DNA of 64,000 bases. Origin: Aquipluma nitroreducens. Lineage in GTDB: Bacteria > Bacteroidota > Bacteroidia > Bacteroidales > Prolixibacteraceae. Within the stretch, counting starts at the first letter, position 1. Each line of letters starts with the position of its first letter. Both the position numbers and the translations under genes were made by a program. A model generated the notes under the pieces. It made no database searches. It had not been told where the DNA came from and saw only the letters and a program-made list of their open reading frames with translations. The stretch spans positions 4,703,501 through 4,767,500 of the forward strand of contig NZ_AP018694.1 in the NCBI RefSeq assembly GCF_009689585.1, given 5' to 3'. Positions 1 to 6,854 of this stretch are shown here, in pieces.

Positions 1-717
1 ATTTTGGTGTTTTCATTCTTTCTGGTTTGTGTTATTATTCTGGTTTTTATTAAAAGCCCCGGAAAAGTTATTCAGGAAGAGAAACGTGACGATCACATCT
101 TCACAAGTATAGGCGAAGGAATCAGATATGTGTTTAAAAATCAGGTGTTACTTGGAGCTTTTTCGCTTGATATGTTTGCTGTTTTATTTGGTGGGGCAGT
201 GGCAATGCTTCCGGTTTTTGCTTCCGATATTCTTAAAGTTGGTCCTGAAGGTTTGGGCTTGCTTCGAGCCTGTCCGGCTATTGGAGCGATTTTAATGTCA
301 GTATATTTAACCTTTTATCCGCCAGTTAAACATTCAGGCAAGTTGATGCTTTACAGCGTTGCAGGGTTCGGTCTGTGCATGATCGTATTTGCTATTTCGA
401 AGAATTTTTACCTTTCAGCCGCTTGTCTGTTTTTAAGCGGATCGTTCGATTTTGTGAGTGTTGTTGTTCGTGGCAGCATCCTCCAATTATTTACTTCCAA
501 CGAAATGAAAGGACGCGTATCTTCAGTCAACAGTATTTTTGTCGGTTCGTCAAATGAGCTGGGAGCATTCGAATCGGGGACGGCAGCCAGCCTTATAGGC
601 TTGGTACCATCGGTCATATTTGGCGGAGTAATGACATTGATCGTGGTCTCCATTGCCGCGGTTTCTTCACCCAGGCTTCGAAATTTATCGCTCCGAGAAG
701 TTGCAGAAAATCAATAG
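1..717 (+). CDS. MFS transporter, C-terminal part (left edge truncated)
   Basis: The reading frame is open to the left edge, so the true start lies outside the window; about 238 codons remain. The visible part has about six hydrophobic helices and ends in a short basic tail. The stretch RGSILQLFTSNEMKGRVSSV followed by a Gly-rich helix is typical of the EntS/MFS_3 branch of the major facilitator superfamily, which moves small molecules across the inner membrane by proton exchange. The substrate cannot be read from the sequence. It converges with the MATE gene across a strong shared hairpin terminator. Confidence 0.85.
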   Translation: MLVFSFFLVCVIILVFIKSPGKVIQEEKRDDHIFTSIGEGIRYVFKNQVLLGAFSLDMFAVLFGGAVAMLPVFASDILKVGPEGLGLLRACPAIGAILMSVYLTFYPPVKHSGKLMLYSVAGFGLCMIVFAISKNFYLSAACLFLSGSFDFVSVVVRGSILQLFTSNEMKGRVSSVNSIFVGSSNELGAFESGTAASLIGLVPSVIFGGVMTLIVVSIAAVSSPRLRNLSLREVAENQ

Positions 718-723
718 AAAATG

Positions 724-764
724 GTCATTAGTCATTAGAAGAAATTTTTCTAATGACTAATGAC
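724..764. terminator. Bidirectional hairpin terminator between MFS and MATE genes
   Basis: A perfect 17-bp inverted repeat (724-740 and 748-764, 7-nt loop) is followed by six T on the plus strand; the other strand has an A/T-rich flank. It sits between convergent genes and should stop both transcripts. Confidence 0.85.
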
Positions 765-770
765 TTTTTT

Positions 771-2198
771 CTAAACTTTTACAGTCTTCCATTTTCCTTT
801 TCTGAAGAAATACCAGGCAGTCAGTGTCAATGCGGTTTCGGCAGCCACAATTGCTATCGAAATACCATAAATTTTCAGGTCGAATACAATTGCCAGCAAA
901 TAGGCGAGTGGTATTTCGAACAGCCAGAAACAGAAGAAATTGATTCGGGTTGGTGTCACGGTGTCGCCACTGCCATTAAAAGCTTGAGTCATGACCATTC
1001 CCATGGCGTACGAAACAAATCCGATGCTAATTATTCGCAAACTAACGGCTCCATTGCTTATAACATTCGGATCATTAATGAACAGTCGAATAAATGCTTC
1101 TGGAAAAATGATCAATACGATGCCGACCAACCCAAGTAAAATCATGTTGGCATACGCAGTGATCCAAACGGTTCGCTCAGCCCGATCGGGCTGTTTGGCA
1201 CCCAGATTTTGACCTACCAATGTAGAAGCGGCATTACTAAGTCCCCACGAAGGAAGCAGAACAAAAACCACAATACGGATTGAAATTGTATAACCAGCCA
1301 TAACTTCAGAACCTAAAATGGCAATAATCCGGTAAAGAGCTATCCAGCTTGAAGTTGCAATGATGTATTGTAAGATTCCTCCAGCGCCTAATTTGAAAAG
1401 TTGAAACATCACCTTCAATTTTATTTTCAGGTGATCCAGTTCGAGCCTGATTCGTTTGTGACCATTGAATAACAGGTAAAACTGATAGCAAACAGCAATT
1501 GCACGTCCGATAGTTGTTGCTACTGCCGCACCTTTTAAGCCTAATTCGGGAAACGGACCGATACCGAAAATCAACAGCGGATCGAGAACGATATTGATGA
1601 GATTTGCGACAATTAAGACCCGCATTGAAATGGCAGCATCTCCGGAACTCCGGAAAACAGCGTTGATAATGAACAAAAGCATAATGACTGCATTTCCGCC
1701 AAACATGATAGCCGGAAACAAATATCCGGTTTCGGCCATTTCTTCGGAAGCGCCCATTAGCAAAAGAAAATCTTTGGCATAAATGATTCCAGGAATGGCG
1801 ATTAGGATAGAAACAATGAATCCCGATAGAATTGCCTGAAACGCAATGATTCCAGCTTTTCCGGCTTTTTTCTCGCCAATACGCCGGGCAATCAGGGCGG
1901 TAGTGGCTGTGCTCAATCCCATGCCAATGGCATAAACTATCGTCATTGATGATTCGGTAATTCCTACTGTTGCTACTGCATCGGCGCCTAGTTTCGACAC
2001 AAAAAAGATGTCGACAACGGCAAAGATCGATTCCATGATCATTTCCAAAACCATTGGAATCGAAAGGATAAGCAGTGCTTTGCCAATGCTGTCGCTGGTG
2101 AAGTCGCGGTCGCTTCCGCCGATGGCTTCCTTGATGTTAATCCAAAGTGACTTGAATCGTATAGATTGAAAAAAAGATATAGCGTTTTTATCAGTCAT
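771..2198 (-). CDS. MATE family efflux transporter
   Basis: This 475-residue protein has about 12 hydrophobic segments and the internal two-fold repeat of multidrug and toxic compound extrusion proteins. Family signs include LSIPMVLEMIMESIF near the N-terminus, VDIFFVSKLG, and GLSTATTALIARRIGEKK. Members export cationic compounds by Na+ or H+ antiport across the inner membrane. The length is normal for the family. The start gives a 30-residue hydrophilic N-terminal tail before the first helix. It stands alone on the minus strand; nothing nearby indicates the substrate. Confidence 0.93.
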   Translation of the reverse strand: MTDKNAISFFQSIRFKSLWINIKEAIGGSDRDFTSDSIGKALLILSIPMVLEMIMESIFAVVDIFFVSKLGADAVATVGITESSMTIVYAIGMGLSTATTALIARRIGEKKAGKAGIIAFQAILSGFIVSILIAIPGIIYAKDFLLLMGASEEMAETGYLFPAIMFGGNAVIMLLFIINAVFRSSGDAAISMRVLIVANLINIVLDPLLIFGIGPFPELGLKGAAVATTIGRAIAVCYQFYLLFNGHKRIRLELDHLKIKLKVMFQLFKLGAGGILQYIIATSSWIALYRIIAILGSEVMAGYTISIRIVVFVLLPSWGLSNAASTLVGQNLGAKQPDRAERTVWITAYANMILLGLVGIVLIIFPEAFIRLFINDPNVISNGAVSLRIISIGFVSYAMGMVMTQAFNGSGDTVTPTRINFFCFWLFEIPLAYLLAIVFDLKIYGISIAIVAAETALTLTAWYFFRKGKWKTVKV

Positions 2199-2414
2199 GA
2201 TAAAAATGATTTAAAATGAAAAAAGAATTGGATAATTAACAAACGAAATCCGCTTTCTGCCTTGCAGAAATTACCAGATTGCGGGATAACAGACCGCCGG
2301 AGTAGATGTGATTTTCATGATTCGGTCTTTTAGTGAGCTGCAAATATAAGTAATTTTGAAGTTTAATTTTGAACCTGTTGACGATAAAAATGTTTCAGTG
2401 GTAAAAATAATGGA

Positions 2415-3209
2415 ATGAAGAGCATGCGTATTTCTGCGATTATTGGAATTGCTGTATTTATAGTTTCTTGTGCAAACGTGGACAGGGGACTGAATGTAAT
2501 CAATTCAGTGTCTTTCCCGACGAAAAATATTACGCTGGATAATTCTGTTACTCAACGGTTATTGACTGATTCGGCTGCTAATATTTCCGGACAAAATCCG
2601 CTCACAGCAAAGCTTGACGAAATGATTTCTATGGCCGAAAGTCTCCGGAAAAATCAATCGGATAGTGTTTGGAACGCACTTTCTGCAAACTGGTACGACT
2701 TTGGAAAAGGTGATGTGTCCATTTTGTCAGCCGATACTTTATCGAATTCTGAAGCATCAGCAATCCTAAGCAAGTGGGTCGATCTAAATATTACTTTGTT
2801 GAAATTATCGGGAGAAGTTAAATTTGGTGATGCGATTGAGGATTTGCTTTACAAATTTCCTAGGCTGGTTCTAACTGAAGCGCAGTTAAAATCGATCATC
2901 TACACCCATATTGACGATCAGATTTTTATTAATGTTATTGGCTCGTCGAATTTTAATTATCAGCACACAACAGGTGGAAATGTGAAGTTCACTCAACAGG
3001 CAGATTATCCGTTGGGTAATGAAATGATTTTAACCTGCGAAGTTGGAGATGTGCGCTACATGGATGTTTTTATACGCATTCCTTCCTGGGCAGTAAACCC
3101 TACAGTTACCCATGGCAATGTGAAATATGTAGCTCGTCCGGGCGAATACTGCGAGATTTATCGAAAGTGGAATAACGGTGATGAAATACAAGTGAGGTTG
3201 AAAAATTAA
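2415..3209 (+). CDS. Lipoprotein with a C-terminal GH127-like beta-sandwich segment
   Basis: A hydrophobic signal peptide ends in the lipobox-like IVSC (Cys at about residue 19), predicting a lipid-anchored envelope protein. The middle is helical and unrecognised. The last 60 residues (DVFIRIPSWAV..., then GEYCEIYRKWNNGDEIQVRL) resemble the C-terminal strand region of DUF1680/GH127 beta-L-arabinofuranosidases, where RIPxWA and R-W-x-x-GD recur. The catalytic barrel of that family is absent, so it is probably not a glycosidase by itself. It could be a binding lipoprotein or a shuffled remnant. No operon partner is visible. The GH127 resemblance is by eye. Confidence 0.6.
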   Translation: MKSMRISAIIGIAVFIVSCANVDRGLNVINSVSFPTKNITLDNSVTQRLLTDSAANISGQNPLTAKLDEMISMAESLRKNQSDSVWNALSANWYDFGKGDVSILSADTLSNSEASAILSKWVDLNITLLKLSGEVKFGDAIEDLLYKFPRLVLTEAQLKSIIYTHIDDQIFINVIGSSNFNYQHTTGGNVKFTQQADYPLGNEMILTCEVGDVRYMDVFIRIPSWAVNPTVTHGNVKYVARPGEYCEIYRKWNNGDEIQVRLKN

Positions 3210-3223
3210 TACATGAATTGTGA

Positions 3224-3312
3224 CATGTCCGTTCACTAAAGTGAACGGCAAAGTATATTGCTACCTCGATAGATGAGTTATTCTTTGCCGTTGGTTTCAG
3301 CCAACGGACATG
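3224..3312. repeat. Nested palindromic repeat (two hairpins inside an outer inverted repeat)
   Basis: Hairpin 1 (3229-3248, 8-bp arms, loop TAAA) and hairpin 2 (3288-3307, 7-bp arms) face each other. An outer pair CATGTCCGTT/AACGGACATG (3224-3233 and 3303-3312) encloses them, and CGGCAAAG/CTTTGCCG lies between. The layout resembles dispersed REP-like elements of Bacteroidetes intergenic regions. It may also terminate the lipoprotein transcript. Confidence 0.65.
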
Positions 3313-3332
3313 AATTGAACATGATTTTTTGT

Positions 3333-3715
3333 TTATTCCTTCGAATGCAGATAAATGTGGTTTCCTTCAGTATCTTCAAAAGATGCAAAGTATCCAATTT
3401 CATCGGTGATTTTTGTTTTGGGTGTTATAATTTCTCCTCCTGCTCCATTAACCCGATTTAGAACTGTAAGCAAGTCTTTCCCTCCATTCAGATAAACCTT
3501 TGCGCCAAGCGATGTTGGAGTGTATCCATTTCCCTGCACAATAGCGCCGCCAACACCTTCCTGATTCCTTTCCATCGGTAAAAATCCCATGCGATGAGCT
3601 CCCATTATTTGGTCATACATTTCGTAGTCGTAAATCCGGGAGTAAAATTCCTTCGCTCTGTCGAATTGAGTACCGGAATTTCAACCCAATTAACTGAATT
3701 TGTCATCTTTTCCAT
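3333..3715 (-). pseudogene. VOC-family (glyoxalase-like) protein, frameshifted
   Basis: The C-terminal 95 codons (from 3620) encode a glyoxalase/bleomycin-resistance fold half ending FEDTEGNHIYLHSKE, a usual VOC ending. Upstream, from an ATG at 3715, the other frame reads MEKMTNSVNWVEIPV and joins to TQFDRAKEFYSRIYDYEM if one base is restored at about 3671-3676. Together they give a normal protein of about 127 residues, so this is a single-base deletion, either a real mutation or a sequencing error. VOC proteins bind a metal and act on small molecules; the substrate is unknown. Confidence 0.75.
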
Positions 3716-3809
3716 AATCAGAGTTTTAAAAGTTTGTGGTTTATAACAAGTACTACGTATTCACGGTCTAATTTGTGATGTAGACTTATTATTTTTTTCT
3801 GAAAAAGAT

Positions 3810-3836
3810 TTTGTCAGTCACATTCATTTATCTTTG
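3810..3836 (+). promoter_or_regulatory. Candidate Bacteroidetes promoter for surE
   Basis: TATCTTTG (3829-3836) matches the -7 consensus TAnnTTTG; a TTTG lies at 3810-3813, but the 15-nt spacer is shorter than usual. The surE ATG starts 23 nt downstream. Confidence 0.45.
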
Positions 3837-3858
3837 TGTGCATTCAAAAAAGTAAGTT

Positions 3859-4620
3859 ATGAGTGAACGTCCGTTAATATTGATTAGCAATGATGATGGT
3901 GTATCAGCCAAAGGATTGAGAGAATTGACCGAAGTGATGCGCCTTTTTGGTGATGTGCTAGTTGTTGCTCCCGATGGTCACCGGTCAGGTATGTCGAACG
4001 CTATTACGGTTGATCATCCGATCCGTTTGATTAAAACAGTTGACGAAGAAGGCTATCAGGTTTATAAATGCTCAGGAACACCTGTCGATTGTGTGAAGCT
4101 GGCATTCAATCAGTTGCTCGATCGTTATCCCGATTTTGTGGTTTCCGGAATCAATCATGGTTCAAATTCATCCATCAGCGTGGTCTATTCAGGAACAATG
4201 GGTGCCGCATTGGAAGGATGTATTCATGGCATACCTTCCATTGGTTTTTCGCTGAACGATTATGAACCGGAAGCCGATTTTTCACGGGCTAAAATATACG
4301 TGGCCCGCGTTTTTCAGCAAGTGGCCGAAAACGGTTTGCCGCCATTTGTTTGCCTGAATGTGAATATACCCAAGGGAGATGTTAAAGGCGTTAAGGTTTG
4401 TCGCCAAACTTCCGGAAAATGGGTGGAAGAATTCGATAAACGGACTGATCCGCACAAACGGGAATATTATTGGATGGCAGGTTCTTTTCAGAATTTTGAG
4501 GAAGAGGTTGACGGAACCGATATTGCTGCTCTCGAAAACGGGTATGTCTCAGTCGTTCCAGTGAATGCCGATATGACTTGTTATCAGACTTTTGATAGTA
4601 TGAAATCCTGGAGATTTTAA
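3859..4620 (+). CDS. surE: 5'-nucleotidase SurE
   Basis: This 253-residue protein carries the SurE signature: metal-binding ISNDDG at residues 7-12, the SGTPVDCV motif, SGINHGSN and YSGTMGAALEG. SurE dephosphorylates nucleoside 5'- and 3'-monophosphates in the cytoplasm using a divalent metal. Length and motif order are normal. A one-base gap separates it from the next gene, and lpxB follows, so surE, the small membrane protein and perhaps lpxB may share a transcript. Confidence 0.96.
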   Translation: MSERPLILISNDDGVSAKGLRELTEVMRLFGDVLVVAPDGHRSGMSNAITVDHPIRLIKTVDEEGYQVYKCSGTPVDCVKLAFNQLLDRYPDFVVSGINHGSNSSISVVYSGTMGAALEGCIHGIPSIGFSLNDYEPEADFSRAKIYVARVFQQVAENGLPPFVCLNVNIPKGDVKGVKVCRQTSGKWVEEFDKRTDPHKREYYWMAGSFQNFEEEVDGTDIAALENGYVSVVPVNADMTCYQTFDSMKSWRF

Positions 4621-4621
4621 G

Positions 4622-4924
4622 ATGCCTGCGCGTAAACGAAATACGGCAGATCGGCTTTTGGTAGGCTGGGTGATTGGAATCGTTGTTCCTTTGCTTTTTT
4701 TCCTGGTTTTTTACCAGATGAAATATAGCGAAATGCAGTTTATGGTTTATCTGCGGAATGTCTGGGATATGAAGATTTTCCTGAAAATAATCAGTCTTTG
4801 TGTGTTCCCGAACCTGGGATTTTTCTTCCTGTTTTACCGCAATAAATACGATATGGCTGCCCGTGGCGTTATTATGGCAACGTTTATGTATGCATTCCTT
4901 GTATTGATTGCGAAAATAATTTGA
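4622..4924 (+). CDS. Small membrane protein between surE and lpxB
   Basis: This 100-residue protein has three hydrophobic segments (about residues 13-32, 52-72 and 80-99) and a basic N-terminus (PARKRNTADR). It starts one base after the surE stop, which supports co-transcription. I do not recognise a characterised family. Position next to lpxB suggests an envelope role, but that is inference only. Confidence 0.75.
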   Translation: MPARKRNTADRLLVGWVIGIVVPLLFFLVFYQMKYSEMQFMVYLRNVWDMKIFLKIISLCVFPNLGFFFLFYRNKYDMAARGVIMATFMYAFLVLIAKII

Positions 4925-4938
4925 AAACAGTGTTGCGA

Positions 4939-4984
4939 GTTACAAGTTTCGAGGTGCGGGAACACCTAAATCGAAACCTGTAAC
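4939..4984. repeat. Imperfect hairpin repeat upstream of lpxB
   Basis: Arms at 4939-4952 and 4971-4984 pair with one G-T mismatch, and an inner stem AGGTG/CACCT (4952-4956, 4963-4967) extends the structure. CCCGTAAC-type direct repeats follow up to the lpxB start. It looks like a dispersed palindromic repeat rather than a T-tailed terminator. Confidence 0.5.
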
Positions 4985-5007
4985 CCGCAGCCCGTAACCC
5001 GTAACTC

Positions 5008-6135
5008 ATGAGATATTACGTTTTAGCCGGTGAAGCTTCGGGCGATTTACACGCTTCCAACCTGATTAAAGAAATTATCCTGATTGATCCCGAAGCCGAA
5101 TTTCGTGGATTTGGCGGCGACCTGATGGAAAATGCAGGAATGACCGTTTTGAAACATTACCGCGATCTGGCTTTTATGGGGATTGTACCGGTAATTATGA
5201 ACATCCGGACGATCCAGAAAAATTTCAGGTTTTGCGAACAGGATATGCTGGCTTTCAATCCCGATGTGCTGATTTTAGTTGACTATCCAGGCTTCAATCT
5301 CCGGATGGCCAAATTCGCCAAAGCCCACGGAATACGTACCTTTTATTACATTTCACCCAAAGTTTGGGCATGGAAAGAAAAACGGGTTCACCGGATTATT
5401 GCCTATGTTGACGAAATGTTTACCATTTTGCCTTTCGAGACCGAGTTCTTCGCCAAATACAATTATCCGGTCAACTATGTCGGCAACCCTCTGCTCGACG
5501 CTATTCTGGAGAAGAAAACGGCTCCGGATTTTCCTCGTTTTATTGCAGAAAATAAGTTAACCGACAAGCCAATATTGGCCGTTTTGCCAGGTAGCCGGAA
5601 AGGCGAGATCAGCGTTTTATTACCCACCATGCTGGAGGCAGCGGCTCAATTTCCGGAATACCAATGTGTCATTGCCGGGGCTCCAAACATGGGAATTGAA
5701 TTCTATCAACCATTTATGAAGGAAAGTTCGGTTCCGGTTATTTGGGGCAAAACTTACGAAATATTGATTCACAGCCGTGCTGCGATAGTTTCATCAGGAA
5801 CAGCAACGCTCGAAACCGCTATTTTGAATGTTCCTCAGGTAGTTGTTTATCGGTTGACTCCCAGTTGGTTGTTTAACTTCCTGAAATATTTTTTCCTGAG
5901 AACTAAATTTGTTTCGCTGGTGAATATCATATTAGGGCGTGAAGCTGTTACTGAACTGATTCAGTGGAATTTTACATTGAAGAAGGTAGTTTCAGAACTC
6001 AATAAAATTCTTCACGATCCTAAAAATGAAAAGCGAATGCTCGATGATTACCGCGATATGATGATCAAGCTCGGTGATCCCGGTGCATCACAACGGGCAG
6101 CCAAATTGATGGTGGAAAAATTAAAGGTTCTTTAA
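5008..6135 (+). CDS. lpxB: Lipid-A-disaccharide synthase LpxB
   Basis: This 375-residue GT19 glycosyltransferase begins with YYVLAGEASGDLHAS, the LpxB N-terminal signature, and contains GFGGDLM, DYPGFNLR, YYISPKVWAWKEKR and LPGSRKGEI. It joins UDP-2,3-diacylglucosamine and lipid X to make the lipid A disaccharide at the inner face of the inner membrane. Late residues 320-345 include a hydrophobic patch (WLFNFLKYFFLRTKF) suited to membrane contact. Length is normal. It shows the organism makes lipid A, as expected of a Gram-negative. Confidence 0.97.
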   Translation: MRYYVLAGEASGDLHASNLIKEIILIDPEAEFRGFGGDLMENAGMTVLKHYRDLAFMGIVPVIMNIRTIQKNFRFCEQDMLAFNPDVLILVDYPGFNLRMAKFAKAHGIRTFYYISPKVWAWKEKRVHRIIAYVDEMFTILPFETEFFAKYNYPVNYVGNPLLDAILEKKTAPDFPRFIAENKLTDKPILAVLPGSRKGEISVLLPTMLEAAAQFPEYQCVIAGAPNMGIEFYQPFMKESSVPVIWGKTYEILIHSRAAIVSSGTATLETAILNVPQVVVYRLTPSWLFNFLKYFFLRTKFVSLVNIILGREAVTELIQWNFTLKKVVSELNKILHDPKNEKRMLDDYRDMMIKLGDPGASQRAAKLMVEKLKVL

Positions 6136-6144
6136 AACGATAAT

Positions 6145-6579
6145 ATGGATGTTGAAATAAGGAAATCGACAGAAAATGACTTTGAAAAGGTCTATCCTCT
6201 TTTTGAGCAACTTTGGCCGAATAAGGAACTGGATAAAAAAGAGCTCAAGGTTGTTTTTGATCGGGGCGTAAATTCTGATACCGATGAGCTATTTTGTTTA
6301 GCTTATTCTGGCGAAGTAATAGGGTTTTGCGCTTATGCAATTGTGAATAATTTGTGGCAAGCTGGCTATATATCGTACATGTATGCCATGGTTGTTGATG
6401 AAAATTACAGAGGGAAGGGATTTGGAACAATGCTTATCAATGAAGCAATTCAGGATTCGAAAAATAAAGGATTAAAACGATTGGAGTTGGATTCGGCGTT
6501 CCATCGCGAAAAGGCTCACGAATTTTACCTGAAACTTGGGTTTGAGAAACGGGCATTTTTATTTTCGTATATTCTGTAA
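6145..6579 (+). CDS. GNAT family N-acetyltransferase
   Basis: This 144-residue protein has the single GNAT fold: an N-terminal IRKSTENDFEKVYPLF strand-helix, a central YAMVVDENYRGKGFGTML with the acetyl-CoA-binding R/Q-x-x-G-x-G/A loop, and a C-terminal AHEFYLKLGFEKR. It should transfer an acetyl group from acetyl-CoA to an amine. The overall look is near the aminoglycoside 6'-type or RimI-like groups, but the substrate is not assignable. It starts 9 bases after lpxB. Confidence 0.9.
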   Translation: MDVEIRKSTENDFEKVYPLFEQLWPNKELDKKELKVVFDRGVNSDTDELFCLAYSGEVIGFCAYAIVNNLWQAGYISYMYAMVVDENYRGKGFGTMLINEAIQDSKNKGLKRLELDSAFHREKAHEFYLKLGFEKRAFLFSYIL

Positions 6580-6611
6580 TTGGTTATTTATTAGATGTTT
6601 GTTGAATTGGT

Positions 6612-6811
6612 AATCCGCCGAAGGCGGATTAATATTAATGATCCCCAGAGAATCTGGGGAAAAAGAGCGAAGAATGGATTGAGAACCCCGAAGTGGGTTC
6701 AATTGGTATATTTAAAGTTAAAATTGAACCCTTTTCAGGGTTCTGATTTTGTGGTCGGTTTCTTTCCCCCAACTTCATTGGGGTGATTAATATTAAATCC
6801 CTTTGGGATTT
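6612..6811. repeat. Array of six short palindromes in one intergenic gap
   Basis: Six separate hairpins lie in 200 bp: 6612-6630, 6642-6660, 6683-6700, 6726-6743, 6767-6783 and 6795-6811, each with 6-8 bp perfect arms and loops of 3-6 nt. The third and fourth share arms GAACCC/GGGTTC and are also joined by a longer inverted repeat (6696-6704 with 6722-6730). ATTAATATTA occurs twice. No coding signal was seen. The gap separates the GNAT gene from gldFG. Confidence 0.7.
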
Positions 6812-6854
6812 TGGTTTGAGATGAATAGGTTAATGAATTGATTTTTTGTGATAT

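Noticed and set aside
753-1139. 128-codon plus-strand frame opposite the MATE gene
   Set aside because: It lies entirely over the MATE gene's other strand, has no family character and no promoter.
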